From Alphaproteobacteria bacterium (GTDB lineage Bacteria; Pseudomonadota; Alphaproteobacteria; RF32; CAG-239), in contig JAGBDC010000011.1 of NCBI GenBank assembly GCA_017937705.1, positions 1-64,000 of the forward strand: 64,000 nucleotides of DNA, in the 5' to 3' direction. The position numbers were made by a program, and so were the translations under genes. The notes beneath the pieces were generated by a model that worked only from the letters and a program-made list of their open reading frames with translations, was not told where the DNA came from and did not search any database. Of the stretch, positions 42,681-53,513 are shown one piece after another; position 1 is the first letter of the stretch; every line of letters begins with the position of its first letter.

Positions 42681-45600
42681 TATTATTCTCCTCCTCATTT
42701 ATTTTATTTCCATGCTCTTTTATATTTTCAAACAATGAAAAATAAGCAGGAATAAAGATAATCCCGATAAATGTTGCAGCAATCATTCCATAAAATACCG
42801 CTGTTCCGATGGCAATTTGACTTGATGCCCCGGCTCCACTGGCAACAATCATCGGAAAAACACCTAAAATAAAAGTCAATGCAGTCATCAATACCGCTCG
42901 AAACCTCTCTCCTGCTCCTTTTATTGAAGCTTCAAGAATGCTATTTCCTTTGTCACGATAAGACTTAGTAAACTCTACAATTAAAATTGCATTCTTTGCC
43001 GCCAACCCGATAAGCATAACTAGCCCCAATTGGGCGTATATACTTAAAGATTGTCCCATTAAATGTAAGCCGATTAATGCTCCGAGAATTGCAAAAATTG
43101 TTGAAAACATAACCGAAAAAGCCAACATCCAGCTTTCGTATAAAGCTACCAGGAACAAATAACAAAAGACCAAAGCCAAAACAATTAGAATAACAACCAA
43201 ACCCGATGCTTCAACTTCTTGCAAACTTAATCCTGTCCATGCTATTTTATAACTATCTGCCGACAAGGTTGTCGAAACCTCTTTTTCAACCGCATTAATT
43301 GCTGTTCCGGTACTTATTCCATTTGCACTTTGAGCAACAATCGAAGCGTTTTGATATTGGTTGTATCTGTTTATTATTTTAGGAGATAATGTAATTTTCA
43401 CATCAGCAAAACTTCCTACTTTTATCATAGAACCGCTTGCAGAGCGAACATATAAATTTTTTACATCATCAATACTGTTTCTATAATCAAAATCAGCCTG
43501 AATAATAACTTTGTTAACTTGTCCGCTCAAAGTAATATTGTTAACATATCTTGAACCTAAATTATTTTGCAGCGTTTCAAACAAATCACTAACCTGAATT
43601 TTATATGCTTCAAGCTTTGTCCTATCTATATCTAAAAACACATGAGGAGCATCGGCTGTATAAACACTAAAAGCATAAGCTAAATCGGGATTTGAATTTA
43701 ACGCTCCCAAAAATTTTTGCAAATTTTCAAACAATTCGTTTGATGTAATATTTTGATTAATTGCCAAAAACTCCATAGTCAAGCCATTGCTGTTTCCTAT
43801 CCCCGGAATTGCAGGAGGAGCAAAAAAGTTTATTTTTGCGCCATTTATTAAAGCAAATTCCTCGGTTAATTTTTCAGTAATAGCCTCAATAGATGTATTT
43901 TTAGTTTTTCGTTCATCCCAAGGATTTAATCCGATAACGCCCAAAGCAACATTTTCTCCTGCTCCGCCCAACATGCTGTATCCGGCAACACCTACAAAAT
44001 ATTTTACTCCTTCAATTTTTCTTACTTTTTCTCCGATTTCACTCAAAATCTTATTTGTTTGATTTATGCTCGAAGTATTATCAAGTTGAATATCCCCAAA
44101 AATAATCCCCTGATCTTCTTCCGGTAAAAATGATGTAGGAGTAAATTTGAAACCCAAACCTAAGATAACAATAATCACAATAGTTAAAATTGTTGTTATC
44201 TTTAACTTTGAAGAAAAGAATTTAACCGCAACTAAATATTTTTGCTTAAAATAGTCTATAGTATCGTCAAATGATTTAAAAAATCCTCTCGGTTGGATTT
44301 GTTTGTCATCACGCAGAAATATTGCACAAAGTGAAGGGCTCAGTGTCAGAGCATTAAAGGCAGAAAAAATTACTGCCGTTGCAATTGTTACTGCAAATTG
44401 TTGATATATTTTTCCGGTAATTCCGGCCATTAAACCTACTGGCACAAAAATAGATAAAAGAACAAAAGTTGTGGCTATAATTGCACTTCCGATTTGTTGC
44501 ATTGCTTTTATTGAAGCATTGTGAGCATCCATATCTTCATAAGCCATTAAATATTGCACACGCTCAACGACAATAATTGCATCATCAACTACCAAACCTA
44601 TTGCCAGAATCATTGCAAAAAGGGTTAAAATATTTATATCAAACCCCAATGCGTACAAAACCGCAAAAGTAGCTATTAATGAAACAGGTATCGTAATTAA
44701 CGGAATTAGTGTTGTTCTCGCTTTTTGTAAAAATAGATAAGTAACCGCTACCACCAATAAAAAGGTAATTACCAATGTTTCTATAATTCCCTCAATTGAC
44801 GCCCTTACATATTGTGTGGAATCGTATGCAATCTTAAATTCCAAATCTCCGGAAAATGTTTTTGACAGATTTTCAATTTCTTTAGTTACATTATCCATAA
44901 TATTCAATGAATTTGAACCCGGAGTTTGACTTAGTGACATAATGACTGCAGGTGCATTATCGAAACTTGCATTCATGGTATAGGTATCCGCTCCCAGTTC
45001 AATCCGAGCCACATCTTCCAAATAAACAATACCTCCGTCATCGGATGTTGCCACCACAATTTTTTTGAAGTCTTCGACATTATTCAACAATCCTTTAGCC
45101 GATAATGATAAAACCATATTTGCATCTTGTTTGGCAGGAGCCGAACCTATACTTCCTATTGATGCCTGTATATTTTGAGAAGCAATTATATTAACAATAT
45201 TGGCACTATCTAACCCCAACGACGATATTTTTTCAGAATTTAACCAAACTCTCATACTATATTGCGGACCAAAAATTTGAACATCACTGACACCACTTAC
45301 ACGACTTAGCGGATTTTTCAAATTTACATATGCATAGTTGCTCAAATATAGGTCATCATAAGTATTATGAGGTGAGCGCAAAACCAACAATGCCAACATA
45401 TTTGACATTTCAGTAGTAACATTAACTCCCTCTTGTTGTACAATTGACGGCAACTGCGACATAACCTGACTTAGTCTGTTTTGTACTTTAACTTGAGCAA
45501 TATCCGGATCGGTACCGATATTAAAAGTAATTGTGAGTTTATAATTTCCTTCATCATTTGATGTAGAACTCATGTATAACATATCTTCTACACCATTAAT

Positions 45601-45807
45601 TTGGTTTTCAATCGGAATGGCAACCGTATCAACCACTACCTGTGCACTTGCCCCCGGATAATTAGTACTCACTACAATTTGAGGAGGGGTAATTTGCGGA
45701 TATTGAGAAACCGGCAAAACGAAAATAGCTAACAATCCGATTAAAACCATAATTATAGAAATAACGACAGCAAAACGAGGTCTGTCAATGAAATATTTAG
45801 AAAACAT
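42664..45807 (-). CDS. RND multidrug efflux pump, HAE1 (AcrB/MexB) type
   Basis: Proton-driven inner-membrane exporter of 1047 residues. It has twelve membrane helices in the usual 1+5+1+5 layout with two large periplasmic loops. It opens [19 protein letters not shown] and carries the proton-relay [13 protein letters not shown] in helix 4 and [13 protein letters not shown] in helix 10. The GxxxGG-type PPAIPGIG porter segment is also visible. It overlaps the adaptor gene by 1 base and the channel gene by 17. Substrates cannot be read from sequence. Confidence 0.95.
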   Translation of the reverse strand: MFSKYFIDRPRFAVVISIIMVLIGLLAIFVLPVSQYPQITPPQIVVSTNYPGASAQVVVDTVAIPIENQINGVEDMLYMSSTSNDEGNYKLTITFNIGTDPDIAQVKVQNRLSQVMSQLPSIVQQEGVNVTTEMSNMLALLVLRSPHNTYDDLYLSNYAYVNLKNPLSRVSGVSDVQIFGPQYSMRVWLNSEKISSLGLDSANIVNIIASQNIQASIGSIGSAPAKQDANMVLSLSAKGLLNNVEDFKKIVVATSDDGGIVYLEDVARIELGADTYTMNASFDNAPAVIMSLSQTPGSNSLNIMDNVTKEIENLSKTFSGDLEFKIAYDSTQYVRASIEGIIETLVITFLLVVAVTYLFLQKARTTLIPLITIPVSLIATFAVLYALGFDINILTLFAMILAIGLVVDDAIIVVERVQYLMAYEDMDAHNASIKAMQQIGSAIIATTFVLLSIFVPVGLMAGITGKIYQQFAVTIATAVIFSAFNALTLSPSLCAIFLRDDKQIQPRGFFKSFDDTIDYFKQKYLVAVKFFSSKLKITTILTIVIIVILGLGFKFTPTSFLPEEDQGIIFGDIQLDNTSSINQTNKILSEIGEKVRKIEGVKYFVGVAGYSMLGGAGENVALGVIGLNPWDERKTKNTSIEAITEKLTEEFALINGAKINFFAPPAIPGIGNSNGLTMEFLAINQNITSNELFENLQKFLGALNSNPDLAYAFSVYTADAPHVFLDIDRTKLEAYKIQVSDLFETLQNNLGSRYVNNITLSGQVNKVIIQADFDYRNSIDDVKNLYVRSASGSMIKVGSFADVKITLSPKIINRYNQYQNASIVAQSANGISTGTAINAVEKEVSTTLSADSYKIAWTGLSLQEVEASGLVVILIVLALVFCYLFLVALYESWMLAFSVMFSTIFAILGALIGLHLMGQSLSIYAQLGLVMLIGLAAKNAILIVEFTKSYRDKGNSILEASIKGAGERFRAVLMTALTFILGVFPMIVASGAGASSQIAIGTAVFYGMIAATFIGIIFIPAYFSLFENIKEHGNKINEEENNNAEVE

Positions 45808-46937
45808 TATTTGTTCTCCTTTTCATTCCTTATTTCGTTTATTTTTACCTTTTGATTATCCGATTGTAGATTTATTTTTTCAGCAACCAACTTCATTGTC
45901 GGTAAAAAATTATTTTCCAATACATAATTATTTCCCGATTCTGCCAATATTTTTACATTATGTTTTTTTATAAGATTTCCTTCACTTACATAAACAAAAC
46001 TGTTTTCCGATTGCAAAGTTACCAAATCTTTATTTATCAAAATCCCTTTATAGTCTTTTTCAATCATCACCGTTACATAAGCTTTATCTATAAGTTTTTG
46101 TTGCGGATTTTCAAAATCGACATATACGGCAATAGAATTTGTTGCTCTGTCTATCTGATTATCGGAATATTTAAAAACTCCTTCATAGTCATAGATACTG
46201 CCATCTGCCAATTTTAATCTTATACGTTCATCATTAAACATTTTTTCTTTTGCATTTTCTTCCAAATAATCTTTGTCACTGATTGAAAAAACAACTCTTA
46301 TAGGATTGGTTTGAACAATACTAAATAGTTTATTTTGCGGAGAAATATAATCACCTTTGGTTAAAGCAACATTTCCTACAACTCCGTCTATCGTTGAATT
46401 AATAACGGTATATCCTAAATTAACTTCAGCTTGTTTTACATTAGCTTTTGCTTGGTGCAAAATTGCTTGAGATGCCAAAAAAGATGATTCGGCATTATCT
46501 GTTTCTGTTTGTGAAACAGCTTTTAATCCGGCTTTTTTTATCCTTTCATAATAGTTTTTAGCATAATTGAAATCAGCAGTTGCTTTATTTAGCGAAGCAT
46601 TTGCCGCATCAAGAGCTGCTTTATATTGTTCTTGATCTATAATCACTAATTTTTGTCCGACTCTAACCTCTTGTCCGCCTTCTACCAAAACTTCATTTAT
46701 AAAACCGCTTATATAAGGCTGAACATCAACATCATTTATCGGAGTCACATAACCGATATATTTGTTTTCTACTGCTATTGTTTTTTCAACAACCGAAACA
46801 ACATCAATTTCTGCTTCTGTCGGCTCTTTTTCGGGCAAAATATTTTTATGGTACAAATGCCAACCAAACCAAGCTGCAAAAATTAAAAAAATAAGAGCGA
46901 CAACCCAAGCATAACCGAATTCTTTTTTATCAACCAT
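45807..46937 (-). CDS. RND efflux periplasmic adaptor (membrane fusion protein)
   Basis: The 376-residue AcrA-type adaptor has a single N-terminal membrane anchor (about 11-29) and no lipobox. A barrel-sandwich segment ([22 protein letters not shown]) follows. The alpha-hairpin is Ala-rich ([26 protein letters not shown]) and is followed by the [13 protein letters not shown] lipoyl half. First gene of the efflux operon; no regulator gene is adjacent. Confidence 0.92.
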   Translation of the reverse strand: MVDKKEFGYAWVVALIFLIFAAWFGWHLYHKNILPEKEPTEAEIDVVSVVEKTIAVENKYIGYVTPINDVDVQPYISGFINEVLVEGGQEVRVGQKLVIIDQEQYKAALDAANASLNKATADFNYAKNYYERIKKAGLKAVSQTETDNAESSFLASQAILHQAKANVKQAEVNLGYTVINSTIDGVVGNVALTKGDYISPQNKLFSIVQTNPIRVVFSISDKDYLEENAKEKMFNDERIRLKLADGSIYDYEGVFKYSDNQIDRATNSIAVYVDFENPQQKLIDKAYVTVMIEKDYKGILINKDLVTLQSENSFVYVSEGNLIKKHNVKILAESGNNYVLENNFLPTMKLVAEKINLQSDNQKVKINEIRNEKENK

Positions 46938-47038
46938 TTTGCCCTCGTTATAAAAATCAAACTTAAGATTTAAATAATTGGCATTATTAACAATTCAACC
47001 TGTAATTTTAATCAAATTTTTAGACATTATATGTAAGT

Positions 47039-47044
47039 TATAAT
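47039..47044 (+). promoter_or_regulatory. -10 element of the division cluster promoter
   Basis: A perfect TATAAT lies 31 bases before the mraY ATG. No convincing -35 is seen at the right distance (TTTTTA with 16-base spacing is the best candidate), so only the -10 is proposed. Confidence 0.35.
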
Positions 47045-47074
47045 GAATAAAAAAAGTTCCGAGGAGCGAATCAA

Positions 47075-48112
47075 ATGTTATATAGTTTGCTAAATGCTTA
47101 TACTGCCGACTTTTTGGCATTTTTTACTTCGTTAATAATCATGCTTTTATGCGGCAAAAAGTTTATTAAGATAATGCGTGCATGGCAACATGAAGGACAG
47201 CCGATAAGAGAATGCGGACCTAAAAGCCATTTAGAAACAAAAAAAGGCACTCCGACGATGGGAGGAATTTTGATTCTGCTTGCAATTACTATATCAACTT
47301 TATTATATGCAAACCTCAAACAAGAAATGACTTGGGTATGTTTGGGAGTAATGATAATCTTCGGAATCGCCGGATTTGTTGACGATTATGTAAAAGTAAA
47401 AAAACATACTCCAAATGCAATGACCGCAAAAGTTAAACTTCTAATTCAATTTGCTGTTGCCGGCGGAGTTGCATATTTTGCCACAACCCAATATGAAGCT
47501 CCTATGAATTTCAGCATCATCGTTCCATATCTCGATTTTCCTATTAATTTGTGGTGGTTTTATATTCCTTTTGCCATGGTTGTAATTGCCGGTGCATCTA
47601 ATGCCGTCAACTTAAGTGACGGATTAGACGGATTAGCGGCAGGTTTGCTGATTCCTCCGTTTATGGTATTAGGGTTTATCGCTCTTTTAATCGGCTTTGA
47701 ATATTATGATTTCATGCCTTTCCCAAGTTTAAGTATTATCTGTTCGGCTGTTATCGGAGCATGTTTAGGATTTTTGTGGTTTAACTGTTCTCCGGCGCAG
47801 ATTTTTATGGGAGATACTGGTTCTTTATCTCTTGGCGCACTTTTAGGAACTATTGCCATTTTATCAAAACAAGATTTATTGTTGGCTATCATCGGTTTTG
47901 TTTTTGTTGTCGAAGCCTTATCGGTAATGATACAAGTTTTTTGGTATAAACGCACAAAAACCCGAGTATTTTTGATGGCACCGATTCATCATCATTTTGA
48001 ACAAAAAGGTTGGAAAGAAACAACCGTCGTAATTCGTTTTTGGGTTATAGGATGGCTAGTTGCCGGACTTGGAATGCTGGCTGTAGTCAGCCCCACCGCA
48101 TGGGGAAACTAG
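47075..48112 (+). CDS. mraY: Phospho-N-acetylmuramoyl-pentapeptide transferase
   Basis: Makes lipid I by moving phospho-MurNAc-pentapeptide to undecaprenyl phosphate. The 345-residue polytopic enzyme has the GTPTMGG segment, the FVDDYVKV catalytic Asp pair, NLSDGLDGLA, and the C-terminal PIHHHFE motif, all diagnostic. It is the first gene of a seven-gene unit, with a CGAGGAG site before the ATG. The upstream neighbours are divergent efflux genes, so murE/murF are elsewhere. Confidence 0.96.
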   Translation: MLYSLLNAYTADFLAFFTSLIIMLLCGKKFIKIMRAWQHEGQPIRECGPKSHLETKKGTPTMGGILILLAITISTLLYANLKQEMTWVCLGVMIIFGIAGFVDDYVKVKKHTPNAMTAKVKLLIQFAVAGGVAYFATTQYEAPMNFSIIVPYLDFPINLWWFYIPFAMVVIAGASNAVNLSDGLDGLAAGLLIPPFMVLGFIALLIGFEYYDFMPFPSLSIICSAVIGACLGFLWFNCSPAQIFMGDTGSLSLGALLGTIAILSKQDLLLAIIGFVFVVEALSVMIQVFWYKRTKTRVFLMAPIHHHFEQKGWKETTVVIRFWVIGWLVAGLGMLAVVSPTAWGN

Positions 48113-49240
48113 ATGTTATTATCTAGGGGGAAAAATAATATTTTTACAAATTGGTGGTGGACAGTCGATAAAATTTTACTCGGCTGTATTGTTGCATTAA
48201 TTACCATCGGAATAATTTTGAGTTTTTCAGCATCTCCTGCCGTAGCCGAAAGAGAAGGATTCGGAAGTTATCATTTTATAAAACGACATCTTTTATTTGC
48301 CCCTACTGCCTTAGGAATTGTTATCTTTTTATCAATGCAAAAACTAAAAACTATCCGCAGATTTGCGCTGATAGGATATTTGGTTGCAATGATATTAGTC
48401 GGAATGACTTTTTTCTTAGGTGAGGCTAATCGAGGGGCTTCTCGTTGGATACCTTTTTTCGGTTTTACCCTGCAACCATCAGAATTTGTAAAACCGTTTT
48501 TTATCATTATGGCTGCTTGGCTATTTAACGGACAAAAGCAACAATCGGATTTTCCGGGAACCTTTTTATCAATAGCTTTGTTCATAATTACTGCAGGAAC
48601 CATCGTTGTTCAACCGGATTGGGGAATGACAGGCGTCATTTCTCTCGTGTGGGGAGCTCAATTAATTTTAAGCGGAGTTCCGTTTTTTTGGATAATTGTA
48701 CTAATTATAGTTGCAATTATTGGCGGAACTATCGGATATTTTACTTTCCCGCATTTTCAAATGCGTATTCTTCAGTTTTTCGCCACCGGAAAAGATATTC
48801 CCTATCAAATCAAACGAGCTAATGAAGCTTTTGAAAGCAGTAATTTTTTTGGTCGTGGTCCCGGAGAAGGAATTGCTCGTTCTTATATTCCTGATGCCCA
48901 TACCGACTTTATTTATGCGGTAATTGCTGAAGAATACGGATTTTTTATATGCCTTGCTGTTGTCCTTTTATATGCAACAATTGTAGTTCGGGCTCTTATA
49001 CTGTCTTGCAGAGAAAATAACTTTTTCATTGTTTTATCTGCTTCCGGACTGGCTCTGTCTTTTGGAGTTCAAGCTGTAATTAATATGGCATCAACATTAC
49101 AGCTGATGCCTACAAAAGGTATGACTTTGCCGTTTATATCTTATGGCGGTTCATCAATATTTGCATCTGCAATAGGTATGGGCATGCTTTTGGCAATTAC
49201 TCGTAAAAATTCTCATGCGGAGGATAAAGACAATGTCTGA
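48113..49240 (+). CDS. ftsW: Septal peptidoglycan glycosyltransferase
   Basis: SEDS-family polymerase acting with the septal PBP. The 375-residue product has about ten membrane helices, the GANRGASRWI motif, a PSEFVKP segment with the conserved Glu/Lys, and the GPGEG and LPFISYGGSS motifs. The ATG follows the mraY stop directly. murD, which normally lies between mraY and ftsW, is absent. Confidence 0.95.
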   Translation: MLLSRGKNNIFTNWWWTVDKILLGCIVALITIGIILSFSASPAVAEREGFGSYHFIKRHLLFAPTALGIVIFLSMQKLKTIRRFALIGYLVAMILVGMTFFLGEANRGASRWIPFFGFTLQPSEFVKPFFIIMAAWLFNGQKQQSDFPGTFLSIALFIITAGTIVVQPDWGMTGVISLVWGAQLILSGVPFFWIIVLIIVAIIGGTIGYFTFPHFQMRILQFFATGKDIPYQIKRANEAFESSNFFGRGPGEGIARSYIPDAHTDFIYAVIAEEYGFFICLAVVLLYATIVVRALILSCRENNFFIVLSASGLALSFGVQAVINMASTLQLMPTKGMTLPFISYGGSSIFASAIGMGMLLAITRKNSHAEDKDNV

Positions 49241-50339
49241 CAGCAAAAAAAAACTCATAATTTTAACTGCCGGTGGTACCGGAGGTCATGTGTATCCGGC
49301 TGATGCACTTGCCCAAGAACTTGAAAAACGCGGTTATGATTTAATGTTGGTGACCGACCAAAGAGGATTAAACAATTATCACGGCAAACTTGGAGAAATT
49401 GAAAATAAAGCTGTTTTAAGCGGCGCTTTGGTAGGTAAAAATATTTTGTTTAAAATAAAAAGTCTGATAAAAGTTTCTCTGGGAATTTTACAATCCGTTT
49501 TCATCATCATTAAATATAAGCCCAAATGTGTTGTAGGATTTGGCGGATATGCTTCCTTTCCTTGTGCCGTTGCTTCCATACTTACGGGAACCGATTTAAT
49601 AATTCATGAACAAAACTCAGTAATGAGCAGAACTAATCGCTTCTTGGCTAAATATGCTTCTAAAATAGCTACAAGTTTTCCCAAAACTAAATATGCTCCG
49701 CAAGGAAATAATACTATTTTAACCGGTATGCCGGTAAGAACAGCAATATCTGCACTTTTTGACAAACAATACGAACAACCTAAGCAAAACGAAAAATTTA
49801 ATTTATTAATTTTGGGCGGTTCGCAAGGTGCAAAAATTTTCTCAGAAGTTATTCCGCAAGCAATTAAATCTCTCGATGAAAAAGCTCAAAAAAACATTCA
49901 CATCACCCAGCAATGCAGAAAAGACGATGTAGAGTTATTACAAAGTGAATATGCTAATGCAGAATGTTCATCTGAAATATCAAATTTCTTCAAAAATATG
50001 CCGGAATTATATGACATCAACCATCTCATAATATCCAGAGCAGGTGCATCTTCTGTTTGCGAAATTGCTGCAGCAGGTATCCCGTCAATTTTAGTTCCGT
50101 TGCCAACCGCAGCAGATAATCATCAGACATTTAATGCTTCTGAATTTAAAAATAAAAACGGTGGACTTGTCATTGCTCAAAAAGAGTTTACAGCCGAAAA
50201 ATTAAAAGAAATATTAGAAAACTTTATAAACAACCCGTCCGAACTGTCTGATATGGCTAAAAATACAAAAAAGTTTGCTATCATTGATGCTGATAAACGC
50301 CTTGCCGACATTGTGGAAACAACCATAAAGAGAGGTTAA
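49233..50339 (+). CDS. murG: UDP-GlcNAc:lipid I N-acetylglucosaminyltransferase
   Basis: Converts lipid I to lipid II on the inner face of the membrane. The 368-residue GT-B enzyme has the N-terminal TAGGTGGHVYPA loop, the HEQNSVMSRTNR segment, the LGGSQGA donor loop and the C-terminal SRAGASSVCEIAAAGIPSILVPLP motif. I start at 49233 with a GGAGGA site; this overlaps ftsW by 8 bases. Confidence 0.95.
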   Translation: MSDSKKKLIILTAGGTGGHVYPADALAQELEKRGYDLMLVTDQRGLNNYHGKLGEIENKAVLSGALVGKNILFKIKSLIKVSLGILQSVFIIIKYKPKCVVGFGGYASFPCAVASILTGTDLIIHEQNSVMSRTNRFLAKYASKIATSFPKTKYAPQGNNTILTGMPVRTAISALFDKQYEQPKQNEKFNLLILGGSQGAKIFSEVIPQAIKSLDEKAQKNIHITQQCRKDDVELLQSEYANAECSSEISNFFKNMPELYDINHLIISRAGASSVCEIAAAGIPSILVPLPTAADNHQTFNASEFKNKNGGLVIAQKEFTAEKLKEILENFINNPSELSDMAKNTKKFAIIDADKRLADIVETTIKRG

Positions 50340-50340
50340 T

Positions 50341-51261
50341 ATGTTTAATTTTTTAAAAAAGAAACCATTGCTGAAACTTCTCCCTAAAGTAAAAGGAAAA
50401 TACTTAAATGATGTAAATTTGAGCAAACATACATGGTTTGGAGTCGGAGGTCCGGCAGAAATTATGTATATTCCTGCCGACGAAAATGATTTAAGTTCTT
50501 TTTTAAAAAACTGCCCGGAAAATATTCCTACTTTTGTGATAGGCGGCGGTTCAAACTTGTTAGTACGTGACGGCGGAATTCCCGGAGTTGTGATAAAATT
50601 GGATTCTCCGGCATTCAAAAAAGTGACCATAAAAGATAATCAAATAACTTGTGGGGCCGGATTAAAAAATATTGAACTGAAAAAACATTTAATTTCCAAT
50701 GAACTGGGAGGGCTTGAATTTTTATGTTCAATTCCCGGGGTTATCGGCGGCTCGGTAAAAACCAATGCAGGATGTTTCGGAAAAGAGGTAAAAGATGTTA
50801 TAAGTTCAGCACAAATAATAAACGGAAACGGAGAAATTAAGACTATCGGTGTTAAAGATTTAGAACTTGATTACAGAACAAGCTGTTTTCCTGAAGACTG
50901 GATTATATTATCAATTACATTTAATGCTGTTAAAGACAGTAAAGAAAACATCGAAAAAACACTGGCAGAACACAAAGCATACAGGCAGTCAAATCAACCG
51001 TACAATCAGAAAACAGCCGGTTCTACTTTCAAAAACCCCAAAGGATTGCGTGCATGGGAATTGATAAAAAAATCCGAATGCGATTCTCTTGTTGTCGGCG
51101 GAGCCAAGGTTTCGGACAAGCATTGCAATTTCTTGATAAATACCGGCAATGCAACGGCTAAAGATATTGAAACATTAGGAGAAACCATAATATCACAAGT
51201 TCGTCAAAAAACATACATTACACTTGAGTGGGAAGTCAAAAGAGTAGGTATAGATAAATAG
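50341..51261 (+). CDS. murB: UDP-N-acetylenolpyruvoylglucosamine reductase
   Basis: FAD enzyme that reduces enolpyruvyl-UDP-GlcNAc to UDP-MurNAc. The 306-residue type IIa-like protein shows TWFGVGGPAE, the FAD loop GGGSNLLVRDGGIPG and the active-site Ser in AGSTFKNP. A late VSDKHCNFLINTGNATA segment follows. murC, which usually separates murG and murB, is missing here. Start is 1 base after the murG stop. Confidence 0.95.
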   Translation: MFNFLKKKPLLKLLPKVKGKYLNDVNLSKHTWFGVGGPAEIMYIPADENDLSSFLKNCPENIPTFVIGGGSNLLVRDGGIPGVVIKLDSPAFKKVTIKDNQITCGAGLKNIELKKHLISNELGGLEFLCSIPGVIGGSVKTNAGCFGKEVKDVISSAQIINGNGEIKTIGVKDLELDYRTSCFPEDWIILSITFNAVKDSKENIEKTLAEHKAYRQSNQPYNQKTAGSTFKNPKGLRAWELIKKSECDSLVVGGAKVSDKHCNFLINTGNATAKDIETLGETIISQVRQKTYITLEWEVKRVGIDK

Positions 51262-52146
51262 ATGTGGTTTAAGAAAAAAAACATAAAACCGGAAATTCCG
51301 GCACAAAAAGTCGATGAAAAATATAAGGTCTATTTACCTAAATTATGGCCATATCGTTTTATCGGCAATTTATGTCTTTTGAGTTTAATTGCCGCCATAT
51401 CTTTCGGAATATATGTTGCAAAAACTAATTTTGTAGAACAAAAATTGGATACTTTTTCCGATTATTTTATAGATGTAACATCACAAATAGGTTTTACGGT
51501 TGACGATGTCATTATTCAAGGATTGGAAAAAACACCGTTAGAAGAAATAAAGAACATTGTAAACTTAGCTAATAATAATAATATTTTTAATCTTGATATT
51601 CACCAAATAAAACAAGATATTATGCTCTTACCATGGATTAAAAATGTCGTAATTGAGCGTTCTTATTTTCCCAATATTATAAAAATAAAATTAACCGAAA
51701 GAGAAATAAGCTCAATCTGGCAAATTAACAATAAATTTTATCCTATTGATAAAGATGGTTTTGTAATAAAAACTCAAAACATTCCTGCTGTTCCCGCACT
51801 TATTATTACCGGTAAGGGAGCTCCTGAAAATATCAATAAACTTCTATCAATAATAAAAGAAAACAATTCTTTATATAAACGCATTAAAGTCGCCTCATAC
51901 ATATCAGAGCGCCGTTGGGATATCATTTTAGATGATATTGAAAATGGCGTAATTATAAGACTTCCTGCTGAAAAAACAAAAGCAGCTTGGAAAAAATTAA
52001 TAAAATTAAGTAAAACTCAAGGACTTCTTAAGCGTAAATTAACTATCATTGATTTAAGATTCGGGAACAAAGTTGTAGTGACTCCGTTAAAACTCTCAAA
52101 AGAAGAGCGTTTACGGCGTCGTAACATCAAAGAACACAAACTTTAA
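51262..52146 (+). CDS. ftsQ: Cell division protein FtsQ
   Basis: Bitopic divisome protein linking early and late division proteins. The 294-residue product has a basic cytosolic tail, one membrane helix (about 34-53) and a POTRA-type domain (VDDVIIQGLEKTPLEEIKNIV). The FtsQ domain follows (WIKNVVIERSYFPNIIKIKLTEREISSIW). The ATG directly follows the murB stop. The ddl gene normally found before ftsQ is absent. Confidence 0.9.
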   Translation: MWFKKKNIKPEIPAQKVDEKYKVYLPKLWPYRFIGNLCLLSLIAAISFGIYVAKTNFVEQKLDTFSDYFIDVTSQIGFTVDDVIIQGLEKTPLEEIKNIVNLANNNNIFNLDIHQIKQDIMLLPWIKNVVIERSYFPNIIKIKLTEREISSIWQINNKFYPIDKDGFVIKTQNIPAVPALIITGKGAPENINKLLSIIKENNSLYKRIKVASYISERRWDIILDDIENGVIIRLPAEKTKAAWKKLIKLSKTQGLLKRKLTIIDLRFGNKVVVTPLKLSKEERLRRRNIKEHKL

Positions 52147-52160
52147 AGGGTGCAAAAACA

Positions 52161-53432
52161 ATGAATTCCTTTAGCCGACATACTTTAATTGCTGCTTTAG
52201 ATATAGGCTCATCTAAAGTATGTTGTGTTATTGCTCGTGTAAACGGAAGAGATAAAAAAATATCTATTGCCGGATACGGATACAATGCAGCAAAAGGAAT
52301 TCAAAATGGTGTAATTACAAATTTTAACCAAGCAACCTACTCTATTTGCGATGCTCTTGAAGCTGCCGAACAAATGGCAAATGAACGTGTTGAACGTGTT
52401 ATTGTCAATATATCGAGCAGCAAAACCAAAAGCGTCATAAAAAGAGCTTCGATTCCGCTTAATAAAACCAAACCGGTTACCGAAATCGAAGCCAAAAAAG
52501 CCAAAGATAAGGCAACTTATAAACTAAACATTGAAGATAACGAACTTATCCATTGTTTAACGACCGGTTATCGTCTCGATTTTGGAGAAGAAATTAGCGA
52601 TCCGCGTAATATGTACGGTGAAAATCTGTCTGCGGATGTTTTACTCGGTATGGTACCGGCAATCACATATCGCAATACTCAAACCGTTCTCAACAATGCA
52701 CATTTAGAAATTGCAGGAAAAGTTTTGTCTCCATACGCTTCCGGACTTGCTTGTCTTGTTGACGATGAAAAAGAATTGGGAGCAACTATTATTGATATAG
52801 GTGGCGGCACAACAAGCATCGCTACATTTATGCACGGACATCCGATATATTTTAGTTCCATTGGTGTTGGTGGAGATAATGTAACAAAAGATATTGCCTG
52901 GGGTCTGACCACGTCTTTTGCTCATGCTGAACGCCTAAAAACCTTACATGGTTGTGCTTTTCTAAATTCTCAAGATGCAAATGAAACAATCAATGTATAT
53001 CCGGTCGGCGAAGAAGATGACAGTCTTATCAAATATATACCAAAATCAAATTTGATTGAAATTATCGCTCCTCGTGTTGAAGAAATTTTTGAACTTGTAA
53101 ATCAAAAACTTGATGAAGCCGGATTAAAAGAAGTTAATTCACATCGTATCGTATTAACCGGAGGCGGCAGTCAATTATTAGGCATAAGAGAAGTTGCCTC
53201 GCTTATTCTTGACAAACAGGTTCGTTTAGGACGCCCGAGAAATATTGGAAATGTTCTTGACATATCTGAATTTGAAGTTTTGCAATATCCGTCATTTTCA
53301 ACAGTTATCGGGTTGCTTTTATTTGTATTAAACCACCCCGAAATTAAGCCGACTAAAGTTATTTCAAAACCTATCAATACGGACGGAAGCCGTTTCAGTA
53401 AAATTCTTAGTTGGCTAAGGAATAATTTTTAA
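52161..53432 (+). CDS. ftsA: Cell division protein FtsA
   Basis: Actin-like ATPase that tethers FtsZ to the membrane. The 423-residue protein has ALDIGSSKVCCVI (phosphate 1), the SHS2 1C domain, IIDIGGGTTSI (phosphate 2) and the adenosine motif LTGGGSQLLGI. The amphipathic C-terminal helix FSKILSWLRNNF is membrane-binding. AAAGGG lies upstream of the ATG. Confidence 0.95.
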   Translation: MNSFSRHTLIAALDIGSSKVCCVIARVNGRDKKISIAGYGYNAAKGIQNGVITNFNQATYSICDALEAAEQMANERVERVIVNISSSKTKSVIKRASIPLNKTKPVTEIEAKKAKDKATYKLNIEDNELIHCLTTGYRLDFGEEISDPRNMYGENLSADVLLGMVPAITYRNTQTVLNNAHLEIAGKVLSPYASGLACLVDDEKELGATIIDIGGGTTSIATFMHGHPIYFSSIGVGGDNVTKDIAWGLTTSFAHAERLKTLHGCAFLNSQDANETINVYPVGEEDDSLIKYIPKSNLIEIIAPRVEEIFELVNQKLDEAGLKEVNSHRIVLTGGGSQLLGIREVASLILDKQVRLGRPRNIGNVLDISEFEVLQYPSFSTVIGLLLFVLNHPEIKPTKVISKPINTDGSRFSKILSWLRNNF

Positions 53433-53513
53433 TTTTAGTAACTAAACTTTAATTACTTTTTCGTAGTATGAGAGCAAATATTTTTTGACCATTTAAACTT
53501 GGGAGTTAAACTT